DNA of 32,669 bases from Chitinispirillales bacterium (GCA_031254105.1 JAIRVB010000001.1:1-32669), one strand, 5' to 3'. Counted from the stretch's first letter, positions 15,055 through 23,529 are shown. The notes: generated by a model from the letters alone, not told the origin. Numbers and translations are program-made.

Positions 15055-15812
15055 TTGCTCACTTTATATTGACGAAAATGTTTTCTTTAAGTATATTTAC
15101 TTCCAAAAGGAGACTTTTATGCAATGCTCTCACTGCGGAAGTTTAAAATCTGTAAAAAATGGCAGCTACAACGGTTCGCAGCGCTTTATTTGTAAGAATT
15201 GTAATCGTGCTTTTAGCGACAAGGTTCGCAAATTTTCCTATGCGGATAAGGAACGCTTTATCCAGATGTATCTGAACAATGTCGGCATTAGAAGAGCGGC
15301 CGGGTTTATGGGCTGCTCCTCTTCGCTGCTTGTTCGCTGGGTGAGAGAATTTGCGCAAAATTTAAGACGGCAATTGCAAAAAGCTCAAAATGAGTTAGAG
15401 AATGATAAGGTTCCAGACATTATAGGAATGGATGAGATCTACACACATGTAAAAAACGGAACGCGAAAGTACCAATACGGACTGCTTATCCTCGGAGAAG
15501 AAGTAAAATTGTTACGTATGTGGTAAAACAAGTCCGGCCGGTGTGTAATATGGATTTATTATTCTAATAGTGCTAAGCCTTAATATCGAAAAAATGTACA
15601 CAAATGATGATAGTTGTTACTCTGAAAAATTCACAGAAGTTAATTTACCTCACTTACGTATAGTAACACCAGGCAAAGTTATAAACGCTCTCAGTGGAGA
15701 GCGCTAACAACAGTATAAGAGAAACTGTACAAGTTTTATAAGCATAGAAGAGATGTAGTAAAGCTGTTATTGTTTTTAATCAAAACAAATTGCATCAATA
15801 TAAAGTAAGCAA
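15055..15812 (+). mobile_element. Decayed IS1-family insertion sequence
   Basis: The element is about 758 bp, a normal IS1 size. Terminal inverted repeats are visible: left TTGCTCACTTTATATTGACG (15055-15074) and right CATCAATATAAAGTAAGCAA (15793-15812), which pair with 18 of 20 matches. The transposase begins 45 bases inside the left end, and its stop codon lies inside the right repeat. No clear 8-9 bp target duplication was found, so the insertion is probably old or the exact ends extend a few bases. Confidence 0.8.
15119..15808 (+). pseudogene. IS1-family transposase, broken by frameshifts
   Basis: The first 135 residues are intact (15119-15526): a zinc-ribbon with CSHCGS and CKNC, an HTH (GIRRAAGFMGCSSSLLVRWV), and the first catalytic Asp in IGMDEIYTHV. 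The frame then breaks near 15500. The expected continuation KIVTYVV is found in another frame from 15505. IEKMYTNDDSCYSEKF and LPHLRIV lie in a third segment (15585-15704). The catalytic Glu region ESANNSIR (15697-15720) and the C-terminus EKLYKFYKHRRDVVK (15719 to the stop at 15806-15808) use yet other frames. At least three breaks rule out programmed frameshifting alone. IS1 normally joins InsA and InsB, and here the zinc, HTH and DDE parts were one protein. Confidence 0.85.
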
Positions 15813-15884
15813 AGCTTCTGTTTTTAAGAGTAATCTCAAAAGCGGCTGCTTATCTTGTATTTGAAAGGAAGAGGGTATGCGCCG

Positions 15885-17303
15885 ATGGGCAGTTCTTACC
15901 GCTCTATGCCGATCTCTTTTTATGGAGATATTTCCGAGTCAAATAAAGATGGTGAAATTTTGTCATCGGTTGGCAGAGAAATACTTACTGATATAGCAAG
16001 AGACGCCATCGAATTACTTGACATGTCAGTCTCAATATTTGAAAAAGACGGCAGCTATGCGTTGCTTGCGGTTAGCTCTTCGTGGTGTCGTTTCCTTGAT
16101 CACCACTCTCGTGAAGCATGTGGAGCCGTTTCTAATATTGAAGCTATGAACAGCGGCAAATGGCTATGTCATGAGTTCAGGCGTAAAGCGGCGTTAAAGT
16201 GTATCAGCGCCGGTTGCCCCAATGAATCGGTTTGTTCTGGCGGACTTCCCTATTTTTCTATCCCTGTCAGAGCGGGTCTGGAGATAATTGGGGCGATGGT
16301 AATCGGAATTGGAAATATCTCCACTGATCCACGTCAAATTATGAAAATTGCCGAATGTTACGGGGTGGATTATTCAAAACTGCTTAATCTTTCAAAAAAC
16401 AGTACCTCACATCCGGCATCATTTTTTGATATAAATAAAAACAGGCTTTTCCTAAGCAGCCGCATGATTGGCAGCATAGTAGAACGTAAACGCGCCGAGA
16501 GAGCGTTCCGTCAAGCGTTTTCAGAAGTTGAGAGAAGAGTTGAACTGCGTACCGCGGAACTGGAACGTTCAAAAGAGATGCTTAGAGCCAATGAGGAGAT
16601 GAACTTGCTGGGTCAGTTTGTTTCCGGTGTGGCTCATGAAGTTCGCAACCCTTTAAATGGAATACTTGCTATTACCGAGGCTCTCAATGCCGAACTTAAT
16701 GATAATCCGGAGTATGGGGTTTACATAAATCATATCCGTGATCAAGTCGGCCGTCTTTCCGATCTTATGCGGGATCTGCTAAACTTCGGCAAGCCGATTG
16801 AAAAATCCAATCTTCAGCCTGTTTCTATTTCTAATGTTGTTTCAGACGCTCTGCAAACTTGGAAAAATTCTTCCAAATACAGAGAACGAAAAGTCATTTT
16901 TAACAATATGATCGATAACGCCCGCGGCGTAGTTAACGCAGACATAAACAGACTGCAACAGGTGTTTATCAATCTACTTGAAAACGCGTGCAACCACAGC
17001 AGCGATTCTTCTAAGGTAACTATTTCTTTAGAGAGCGGGCCTGTTATGCGGGTTACGGATGAGGGCAGCGGGGTCAAGGATGAACATCTTGATAAGCTGT
17101 TCAAACCATTTTTTACCACCCGTAAAGGCGGTACCGGACTTGGTCTTGGAATAGTAAAACAGATCATACAAAATCACGGCGGTACGGTGCGGTTATATAA
17201 CAATTCCCCGCATCCCGGTTGTACAGCGGAAATCTGCCTGCCTGAGTACAGAAACTGGGACTGCGGTCTTGAAATAGAAAGTGACATGCCCAGTAAAAAT
17301 TAA
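15885..17303 (+). CDS. Sensor histidine kinase with PocR-type Cys-rich sensory domain
   Basis: 472 residues from ATG 15885 (GGAAGAGGG upstream; a TTG at 15855 would add 10). Residues about 25-175 look like a PocR sensory domain: SSSWCRFL, KWLCHEF, KCISAGCPNESVC and GGLPYFSIPVRAGLEIIGAMVIG, with seven or so cysteines that may bind a ligand or metal cluster. A coiled-coil linker (ERRVELRTAELERSKE) leads to the dimerisation domain with phospho-acceptor His251 in HEVRNPLNG. The catalytic domain has the N-box NLLENACNHS (363 on), DEGSGV (392 on), FKPFF and GGTGLGLGIVKQ. No membrane helices, so it is cytoplasmic. No response regulator gene is adjacent; its partner is elsewhere. Confidence 0.87.
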   Translation: MGSSYRSMPISFYGDISESNKDGEILSSVGREILTDIARDAIELLDMSVSIFEKDGSYALLAVSSSWCRFLDHHSREACGAVSNIEAMNSGKWLCHEFRRKAALKCISAGCPNESVCSGGLPYFSIPVRAGLEIIGAMVIGIGNISTDPRQIMKIAECYGVDYSKLLNLSKNSTSHPASFFDINKNRLFLSSRMIGSIVERKRAERAFRQAFSEVERRVELRTAELERSKEMLRANEEMNLLGQFVSGVAHEVRNPLNGILAITEALNAELNDNPEYGVYINHIRDQVGRLSDLMRDLLNFGKPIEKSNLQPVSISNVVSDALQTWKNSSKYRERKVIFNNMIDNARGVVNADINRLQQVFINLLENACNHSSDSSKVTISLESGPVMRVTDEGSGVKDEHLDKLFKPFFTTRKGGTGLGLGIVKQIIQNHGGTVRLYNNSPHPGCTAEICLPEYRNWDCGLEIESDMPSKN

Positions 17304-17351
17304 CCGGATACTATGTTTTGGCGAATCGTATTTTCATAAAGTTGTGTAATT

Positions 17352-17450
17352 TAACGCAGAAATAAAATATCCGAATGCAGAAATATTAAAACCTGTTTTA
17401 CAGTACAAAAAGAAACTGTTTCATATATTTATTATTTTATTTCTGCGTTA
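17352..17450. repeat. 99-bp element bounded by 18-bp perfect inverted repeats, upstream of recA
   Basis: TAACGCAGAAATAAAATA (17352-17369) and TATTTTATTTCTGCGTTA (17433-17450) are perfect inverted copies 63 bases apart. Each carries the dispersed AACGCRGAAATAAAA box, and a third related AATGCAGAAATATT lies inside at 17374. The right end is 58 bases before the recA start. Confidence 0.65.
17393..17421. promoter_or_regulatory. Possible SOS-type operator of recA
   Basis: CTGT (17393-17396), ACAG (17400-17403) and ACTGT (17415-17419) half-sites lie in inverted order, about 90-115 bases before the recA start. CTGTTTTACAG and ACAGT-N10-ACTGT are both symmetric. LexA boxes of this phylum are not something I can verify, so this is a candidate only. 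Confidence 0.3.
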
Positions 17451-17508
17451 CTTCAGTATATTATTGAGAAAAATAGATAAATTAATAATTCTTAAGGGGT
17501 AGTACACA

Positions 17509-18603
17509 ATGGCCAAAAAAACCGTGCAAACGCAGTCGGCAAATGAACAGAATAATAAACAGCGCAACGCGGCTGTTGAACAGGCGTTAAGCCAAATAGA
17601 GAAACAGCATGGCAAAGGCTCTATCATGCGGCTTGGTACCGGCAGCTTGCAAAGCGACATTCCTGTTATTCCATCCGGATCAATTTCGCTCGACAGCGCT
17701 CTTGGAGTAGGGGGATTTCCAAAGGGGCGTATTGTAGAGATTTACGGCCCTGAATCTTCAGGAAAAACAACAGTCGCTCTGCACGCTATCGCAAACGCCC
17801 AGCGTCAGGGCGGTATTGCGGTTCTCATTGACGCGGAATACGCTTTTGACGCAGCTTATGCGAAAAGCCTTGGCGTTGACATAGATAATTTGCTTGTGTC
17901 TCAACCGGATACCGGAGAACAGGCGCTTGAAATAGCAGATACTCTTGTACGCAGCGGCGCGATAGATCTTATTGTTGTAGACAGTGTGGCCGCGCTCGTG
18001 CCCGCCGCGGAAATTGAAGGCGAGATGGGAGACAGTCATGTAGGACTTCAGGCGCGCCTCATGTCTCAGGCTCTGCGTAAACTAACCGGAATACTGTCCA
18101 AATCCAAAACATGCCTGATATTCATCAACCAGCTGCGCATGAAAATAGGCGTCATGTTTGGAAATCCCGAAACAACCACAGGCGGCAACGCTCTCAAATT
18201 CTACTCATCCGTACGTATTGACATCCGCCGTATCGCGGCTATTAAAGACGGCGAAAATGTTATAGGAAACCGCACCCGCGCTAAAGTTGTCAAGAACAAA
18301 GTAGCTCCCCCGTTTCAGGAAGCGGAATTTGATATTATGTATGGAAAAGGGATCTCTTTTGAAGGAGATGTTCTTGACGTAGCGGTAGAGATGAACATTG
18401 TAGACAAAAGCGGAACCTGGTTTTCCTACGAAGGAGAAAGATTAGGTCAGGGAAGAGAAAAAGCGCGCGAATTTCTCAAGGAAAACAGAGATATCCTCAA
18501 CAAAATAGAAACAAAAATAAGAGAACAAACGGCAGCAAAAAAACGCGGCGGCGATGTTGTGGTATCCGCTGAGGCGGAAGAACCAGAAGAAGAAACAGTG
18601 TAG
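17509..18603 (+). CDS. recA: Recombinase RecA
   Basis: 364 residues; RecA forms filaments on single-stranded DNA for homologous recombination and triggers LexA cleavage. Walker [10 protein letters not shown] is at 80-88, with [39 protein letters not shown] (Walker B and loop L1) and [30 protein letters not shown] (loop L2). The N-terminal oligomerisation helix ([24 protein letters not shown]) is intact. The first 20 residues are a Gln/Asn-rich extension. The C-terminus is acidic, ending AEEPEEETV, as is common. AAGGGG 9 bases before the ATG sets the start. It stands alone with its own upstream inverted repeat and a downstream terminator. Confidence 0.98.
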   Translation: MAKKTVQTQSANEQNNKQRNAAVEQALSQIEKQHGKGSIMRLGTGSLQSDIPVIPSGSISLDSALGVGGFPKGRIVEIYGPESSGKTTVALHAIANAQRQGGIAVLIDAEYAFDAAYAKSLGVDIDNLLVSQPDTGEQALEIADTLVRSGAIDLIVVDSVAALVPAAEIEGEMGDSHVGLQARLMSQALRKLTGILSKSKTCLIFINQLRMKIGVMFGNPETTTGGNALKFYSSVRIDIRRIAAIKDGENVIGNRTRAKVVKNKVAPPFQEAEFDIMYGKGISFEGDVLDVAVEMNIVDKSGTWFSYEGERLGQGREKAREFLKENRDILNKIETKIREQTAAKKRGGDVVVSAEAEEPEEETV

Positions 18604-18610
18604 CAGGGAT

Positions 18611-18647
18611 GTTGCGCGCAGCGCCAGTATATGCGTATGCATATAGC
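18611..18647 (+). repeat. Dispersed 37-bp repeat, copy downstream of recA
   Basis: Starts GTTGCGCGCAGCGCCAGTAT and ends GCATATAGC. It matches 28248-28285, downstream of the RRM gene, with three substitutions and one gap. Both copies begin shortly after a plus-strand stop codon. Confidence 0.6.
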
Positions 18648-18691
18648 GTGGATGCATAAAACGCGTGTAAAACAGATAATTTCCCCATAGG

Positions 18692-18718
18692 GGCGGCCTT
18701 GGCGGCCGCCTTTATCTT
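18692..18718 (+). terminator. Rho-independent terminator of recA
   Basis: GGCGGCC (18692-18698) pairs with GGCCGCC (18704-18710) around TTGGC, followed by TTTATCTT. It lies about 90 bases after the recA stop. Confidence 0.75.
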
Positions 18719-18989
18719 GTACCCGTATACAGTATGAATGTACAGAATGTGTGCGGGCAAAAATGGTGACACAGCTGCGCGAAGATGGAGCGAACACGCA
18801 GGTTCCGCCCGCACGGGGAATGAGCAATAAATGAGTGGGGCAGATGCGCATGAAAAGGGCAGCCGTTAGGGTTGCCGTACAAGAAATATGGGATATGAAA
18901 AATGGAAGATGGGATCAGGAATCAAAAAGCAGAATCAAAAAATATAAATTTCCCAATAAAAAATTTTCTCACAGGTACAATACATTAAA
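18719..18989. other. Gap between recA and alaS
   Basis: No convincing gene. The minus-strand open frames here have no ribosome site and no coding character. The alaS promoter must lie in this stretch, but no clear -35/-10 pair stands out. There is no recognisable T-box. Confidence 0.5.
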
Positions 18990-21668
18990 ATGAAAACAGC
19001 AAATGTTATCAGAAATGAATTTCTTCAATTTTTCGCGGAGCGTTGCCACACAATAGTACCAAGCGCTCCAGTGATCCCCCAGGATGATCCCACACTGCTT
19101 TTTACCAATGCTGGTATGAATCAGTTTAAGTCAATATTTTTGGGCGATAACCCAAAGGGGCTGAAACGCGCCGCTGATACTCAGAAGTGTATGCGCGTAT
19201 CCGGTAAGCATAACGATTTGGAAGAGGTCGGCAGAGATCATTACCACCATACTTTTTTTGAGATGCTTGGTAACTGGTCATTCGGCGATTATTACAAAAG
19301 AGAGGCGATAAAATGGGCGTGGGAACTGTTTACGGAAGTGTGGAAACTCCCCAAAGACCGCCTCTTCGCCACTATTCACGACAGCGATGACGAAGCGGAA
19401 CAGATTTGGAAAACAGAGACTGATATTCCTCATCACCGCATCATGCGTTTTGGTGACAAAAGCAATTTTTGGGAGATGGGCGAGACTGGCCCATGCGGCC
19501 CCTGTTCTGAAATCCATTTTGACATTGGGGATGAGGCGACAAGGGAAAGCACCTATAATGATCCTGTTGAGGGTGTCAACGGAGAAAATGCAAGATACAG
19601 AGAACTTTGGAATTTGGTGTTCATCCAGTACAACCGTGAAAAGGACAGGTCGCTAACACCGCTTCCGGCAAAACATGTTGACACCGGTATGGGATTTGAA
19701 CGCATAGTTTCGGTGATCCAGGGTGTGGAGTCAAACTACGATACCGACCTTTTTCAACCCATCATACGATCACTTGTCAAGATGAGCGGGATACCTTATG
19801 ACAATGGCGAGGCTGGTACCCCTTTTCGGGTGATAGCTGATCATATAAGAGCTCTTGTTTTTGCGATAACAGACGGCGCGGTTCCTTCAAATGATGGGCG
19901 CGGTTATGTGCTGCGCAGGCTTTTGCGCCGCGCTTACCGATTTGGCAGGGAGATTGGATTCAGAGAACCATTTCTTTACAAATTAGTATCGGCTGTTATT
20001 GAAAATATGGGCGGCGCTTTCCCGGAAATCGCTCAGAGACGTACGTTTCTCGAAGAGGTAATACATTCCGAAGAGGAGAGGTTTGGAGCGACTCTTGAGC
20101 AGGGGCTGGAAAAGTTTACAACCATGGTGGAATCCGCGGGTAAACAGAAGAGAACTATGCTTACAGGTGCCGATGTGTTTACGCTCTATGATACGTATGG
20201 TTTCCCTATGGATTTGACACGTCTCATGGCTTCGGAGAAGGGTCTTAGCGTTGATGAAAAAGGCTATGGCATACTCATGGATCAACAAAAGGAACGCGCC
20301 CGCGAGGCGCGCAAAGGCAGTGAGGATGGATTGACGCCTGAGGGTTGGACATCGTTGCGTGAAGTTAACGGAACGGAATTTTTGGGTTATGATCAAGAAA
20401 GCGTAAATGTCAATGTGTGCCGTTACAAGATCGTAAATGATGAAAGCGGCGCTCCGGTTTACCTTCTTATTCTTGATAAAACTCCGTTCTACGCGGAATC
20501 GGGCGGACAGATGGGCGATAAGGGGATTTTAGTTACCTCTACGGGAAAAGAAGCTGTTGTTGAAAATACTTTTAAATGGAATGATTCAGTTGTTCACAGT
20601 GTCAAGTCAAACAGTGTGCTTACGGGAGATGATTTAAAAGGCGTTTTCACAGCCGATGTTGATAATGCGTTACGTTTGGCTACACGGAGAAACCATACCG
20701 CCACTCATCTTTTACAGGCTGCTTTACGCAACGTTTTAGGTGAGTATGTGCAGCAGTCAGGATCACGGGTTGATCACGCCGGTCTGCGTTTTGACTTTAC
20801 CTGTATTAACAGACCAGGCGTCGAAGAGATTAATGAGATAGAAATACTTGTTAACAAATGGATAATGGATAATTTCGCTGTAGAAACCGAGCTTAAAGAT
20901 ACCGCGGCAGCTAAAGCTGAAGGCGCGATCGCTCTTTTTGGGGAAAAGTATGGAGACAAGGTTAGAGTGGTAACAATAAATTCCGTCTCAAAAGAGCTGT
21001 GCGGAGGAACACATGTGTCAAATACCGGACAGATTGGCTTGCTCCATATTACAGGAGAAGAGAGTGTTTCCGCGGGCGTCCGCCGCGTGACCGCTGTAAC
21101 CGGAATGACCGCTGTCCAATATCTTATTGACAAAGAAAGAGCAGCCTCCTCGCTTTCAATTATGTTAAAAACCGGGCAGGAAAATCTGCCGCAGCGCATT
21201 CAGGGGCTTCTTGACACAATAAAAGAACTTGAAAGTAAAGTAAAGAATTTATCAACAGCAAAGGCAGCCGGCGTTATTGAAACATTGTTTGAAGACGCGC
21301 TTCAAAACGGAATGGCCCTCCCCTTTGCCGTAAAAGATATGGGTGAGCTTGACAAAGAATCGTTCGCCCGCGTAGCTGACGCAGTTTCGGATAAAATACG
21401 CGGTCAGAAAGATTTGATTGATGTTGTTATTGTAATAGGCGCAAAAGTTGACGACAAGGTAATGTTCGCCGCGGGAGCGGGTGAGCAGGCTGTGTCGGAA
21501 TTCGGTGTGAACAGCGGAGAACTTGTTAAGGCCGCCGCCAAGCGTACCGGAGGCGGCGGAGGCGGCACACCAACACGCGCTCAAGCAGGCGGTAAAGACC
21601 CTTCTAAAATTGAAGAAGCTCTTAATGACGTAAGAAAAATTCTCTCTGAGAAAGCGGTGCGCGGATGA
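18990..21668 (+). CDS. alaS: Alanyl-tRNA synthetase
   Basis: 892 residues, close to the usual 870-890. The enzyme charges tRNA-Ala with alanine and edits mischarged Ser/Gly. The class II catalytic core starts IRNEFLQFFAERCHTIVPSAPVIP, with TNAGMNQFK and TFFEMLGNWSFGDYYK (motif 2 region). The editing domain zinc site is intact: HTATH at 569-573 and CGGTH at 671-675. The C-terminal DHHA1 domain ends with the GGGGGGTPTRAQAGG glycine-rich stretch. The ATG overlaps no upstream gene. The stop overlaps the start of the GGGP synthase gene by 4 bases (ATGA), so the two are translationally coupled. The family assignment is certain. Confidence 0.98.
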   Translation: MKTANVIRNEFLQFFAERCHTIVPSAPVIPQDDPTLLFTNAGMNQFKSIFLGDNPKGLKRAADTQKCMRVSGKHNDLEEVGRDHYHHTFFEMLGNWSFGDYYKREAIKWAWELFTEVWKLPKDRLFATIHDSDDEAEQIWKTETDIPHHRIMRFGDKSNFWEMGETGPCGPCSEIHFDIGDEATRESTYNDPVEGVNGENARYRELWNLVFIQYNREKDRSLTPLPAKHVDTGMGFERIVSVIQGVESNYDTDLFQPIIRSLVKMSGIPYDNGEAGTPFRVIADHIRALVFAITDGAVPSNDGRGYVLRRLLRRAYRFGREIGFREPFLYKLVSAVIENMGGAFPEIAQRRTFLEEVIHSEEERFGATLEQGLEKFTTMVESAGKQKRTMLTGADVFTLYDTYGFPMDLTRLMASEKGLSVDEKGYGILMDQQKERAREARKGSEDGLTPEGWTSLREVNGTEFLGYDQESVNVNVCRYKIVNDESGAPVYLLILDKTPFYAESGGQMGDKGILVTSTGKEAVVENTFKWNDSVVHSVKSNSVLTGDDLKGVFTADVDNALRLATRRNHTATHLLQAALRNVLGEYVQQSGSRVDHAGLRFDFTCINRPGVEEINEIEILVNKWIMDNFAVETELKDTAAAKAEGAIALFGEKYGDKVRVVTINSVSKELCGGTHVSNTGQIGLLHITGEESVSAGVRRVTAVTGMTAVQYLIDKERAASSLSIMLKTGQENLPQRIQGLLDTIKELESKVKNLSTAKAAGVIETLFEDALQNGMALPFAVKDMGELDKESFARVADAVSDKIRGQKDLIDVVIVIGAKVDDKVMFAAGAGEQAVSEFGVNSGELVKAAAKRTGGGGGGTPTRAQAGGKDPSKIEEALNDVRKILSEKAVRG

Positions 21669-22420
21669 AAATCGGTTCTGTTCTCAGTGAAATTCTTGCG
21701 GTTAAACAAAAAGGGAAACGCTCTCACTGGGTTTTACTTGATCCGGATGATTTTACCATAGAGCAAGCTGCCGCTGCCGCGCGTTCATCGCAGGAAAATG
21801 GGGTAAGCGCGCTTCTTGTGGGCGGGAGTCTTTTGCAAACAAATCATTTTGATGAGTTTGTTAAATCGTTGAGAGCAACCGTAACTATTCCGGTTATTCT
21901 TTTTCCCGGGGATGCTGCCCAGCTTTCAAGACACGCAAACGCGCTTTTATATTTGTCGCTTATTTCAGGCCGCAATCCGGTTAATCTTATCGGTGAACAT
22001 GTAAAGGCCGCTCCTATTATACGTCAATATGGTATAGAGCCGATAGCAACAGGGTATATGCTTGTTGAATCCGGCACAGTAACATCTGTAGAGTTTATGA
22101 GTGATACCCGTCCTCTGCCCCGCGCAAAACCGGGGATTGCTGCTGCGCACGCTTTGGCGGCTCAATATCTTGGGATGCACATGGTATACCTTGAAGCGGG
22201 AAGCGGAGCCGCGCTCACCGTACCGTCAGAATTAATAAGAGCGGTGCGCTCCTGTGTTGATATTCCTGTTATTGTTGGCGGCGGTATCAGAGATAAGGCG
22301 GCGGCAATTGAGAAACTTGAGGCTGGCGCGGATATAATTGTTACGGGTAATCTGTTGCAAAAAGAGAATGGGTTAGAGGTTATGAAAGAGATTGCGGAGA
22401 GTGTGAGAAAGTATTCATGA
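21665..22420 (+). CDS. Geranylgeranylglyceryl-phosphate synthase family protein
   Basis: 251-residue TIM-barrel prenyltransferase that joins an isoprenyl diphosphate to sn-glycerol-1-phosphate, the first ether-lipid step in archaea. Features: VLLDPDD at 23-29 (Mg and diphosphate site), LLVGGS at 49-54, PVILFPGD, then YLEAGSGA, IPVIVGGGIRD and ADIIVTGNLL, which bind the glycerol phosphate. The sequence is of the longer GGGPS type found in archaea and the Bacteroidetes/FCB group rather than the short Firmicutes PcrB. The gene starts inside the last codons of alaS (ATGA overlap). The chain length used and whether a DGGGP synthase partner exists cannot be told from this window. Confidence 0.92.
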   Translation: MKIGSVLSEILAVKQKGKRSHWVLLDPDDFTIEQAAAAARSSQENGVSALLVGGSLLQTNHFDEFVKSLRATVTIPVILFPGDAAQLSRHANALLYLSLISGRNPVNLIGEHVKAAPIIRQYGIEPIATGYMLVESGTVTSVEFMSDTRPLPRAKPGIAAAHALAAQYLGMHMVYLEAGSGAALTVPSELIRAVRSCVDIPVIVGGGIRDKAAAIEKLEAGADIIVTGNLLQKENGLEVMKEIAESVRKYS

Positions 22421-22431
22421 TGTCTGATACA

Positions 22432-22462
22432 AAAATGTTTGATATTCCCTTTAGAACATTTT
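22432..22462 (+). terminator. Weak hairpin after the alaS operon
   Basis: AAAATGTT (22432-22439) pairs with AACATTTT (22455-22462). The downstream T run is short, so termination is uncertain. Confidence 0.3.
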
Positions 22463-22637
22463 GTTGGAGAATAACAGCGGTACATAGAATTATGAGAAAC
22501 ATCTTTCGATTGTGTTTATTATTTTGATAGTTTTGATGAGCTTTTTGGGGTATTTGGATTCGATAGGTGTTTTGCCTGAGCGATAAGCAGATTAGTCGCA
22601 ATTAAAAGTCAACATAGTGGTAATAAAACTTCTATAA

Positions 22638-22853
22638 TTATACCAAGCGACTACCATTAAAACTATAATTTGCCATTGCCCCCTCTCCGCTGATCGTCAG
22701 CGTTCCGCCGCTAAGCGCAGCTGTTACGCTTGCCGCTCCGCCAACGTTTGTATTGGCTCCGCAGTTCCACGTCTGCGCGTTTACCGTCCCTGCCAGCAAT
22801 CCTGCCACAACTACCACTGCACCTGCAAACTTTGAAAGGTTGATCTTTCTCAC
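22638..22853 (-). pseudogene. Orphan N-terminus of a BspA-like surface protein
   Basis: 71 residues beginning with a GTG start. Residues 1-26 form a strong signal peptide (SKFAGAVVVVAGLLAGTVNA). The next 45 residues read TWNCGA..., then GTLTISGEGAMANYSF, the hallmark opening of leucine-rich (LRR_5/BspA-like) surface proteins of gut Fibrobacterota and Bacteroidota. The frame ends with TAA at 22638, just where such proteins normally go on into LRR repeats. No continuation was found in the next 200 bases. It is probably a truncated relic, or the part left by a deletion. A short secreted peptide cannot be excluded. Confidence 0.6.
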
Positions 22854-23099
22854 ATTTCACCGTTTCTTTAAAAAAGGTTATTACAAGTTACAAGATTAAA
22901 GTCAAAATTTGAATATTTGCCAATTACTAAAATAGTCGAAGGATTTTAGAAAGATAACAACGCGCAAAAAATAATTTGGTCGGTTTGACCATAGCGAAAA
23001 TCAATACCAAAAATAAAACGGTACTCGATTTGCTCCCCAAAAACGTATTTTAATTATATTGTGATAAGCAGTAAGCAGATTTTTACGAAGAAGGCTTTT

Positions 23100-23441
23100 A
23101 TGTGCGACAAAGCCGTATTGGATGAGATTACAAAAAGGGTTTGTGCCTCAGCTAAAGAGGTGTTGGGTGAAAAGTTGGAAAAAGTGGTTCTCTTCGGTTC
23201 CCGCGCGAGAGGAGATTATGATAATGAATCGGATATTGATATAATGGTGCTTGCGGATATTAAGCCGCAGGACACTAACAACACGCGCAGAAAAATACGC
23301 GCTCTTACAGGTGACTTGGGATTGGAATATGATGTACTTGTCAGTTTGCATATGATATGCAGTACAAATTTTCACGAATATATAGATGTTTTGCCGTATT
23401 ATATGAACATTGTAAAAGACGGGATAGAGTTGCATGCTTGA
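23100..23441 (+). CDS. MNT-type nucleotidyltransferase (antitoxin-like)
   Basis: 113 residues from ATG 23100 (AAGAAGG just upstream); a GTG at 23061 would add 13. The polymerase-beta-like motif GSRARGDYDNESDID is at residues 33-47 with the catalytic Asp pair (Asp45, Asp47), followed by IMVLAD. Proteins of this length are the minimal nucleotidyltransferases that usually neutralise a HEPN-domain toxin by adding AMP to it. The stop codon overlaps a downstream ATG (ATGCTTGA), as in intact MNT-HEPN pairs, but the next frame is only 31 codons long. The catalytic residues look intact, so the protein may still be active. It could also serve another adenylylation role. Confidence 0.82.
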   Translation: MCDKAVLDEITKRVCASAKEVLGEKLEKVVLFGSRARGDYDNESDIDIMVLADIKPQDTNNTRRKIRALTGDLGLEYDVLVSLHMICSTNFHEYIDVLPYYMNIVKDGIELHA

Positions 23442-23529
23442 CAACAAAAATCTCCTTCAAAAAAATGTTGATAGAAAGATTAAGCTTACGCGGACACGGG
23501 GAGCGTTTGCTGGCAGGCGTGTTTGTTAG
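23434..23529 (+). pseudogene. Stub of a gene overlapping the MNT stop, possibly a lost HEPN toxin
   Basis: ATG at 23434 overlaps the MNT gene by 8 bases and reads MLDNKNLLQKNVDRKIKLT before a TAG at 23527-23529 (31 codons). In MNT-HEPN operons the second gene starts in just this way with a short charged helix, but here no HEPN R-x4-6-H motif follows in any frame. The stub is too short to fold as a HEPN domain. Whether it is a true relic or a chance frame is uncertain. Confidence 0.35.

Noticed and set aside
15119-15808. Programmed frameshift in the IS1 transposase
   Set aside because: At least three separate frame changes and stops are needed, so the gene is simply broken.
18447-18851. 134-codon minus-strand frame overlapping the end of recA
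   Set aside because: Overlaps recA, lacks a ribosome site and has erratic Cys/Arg-rich composition.
22421-22637. Continuation of the truncated surface protein in other frames
   Set aside because: Minus-strand translations of this stretch show no leucine-rich repeat pattern.
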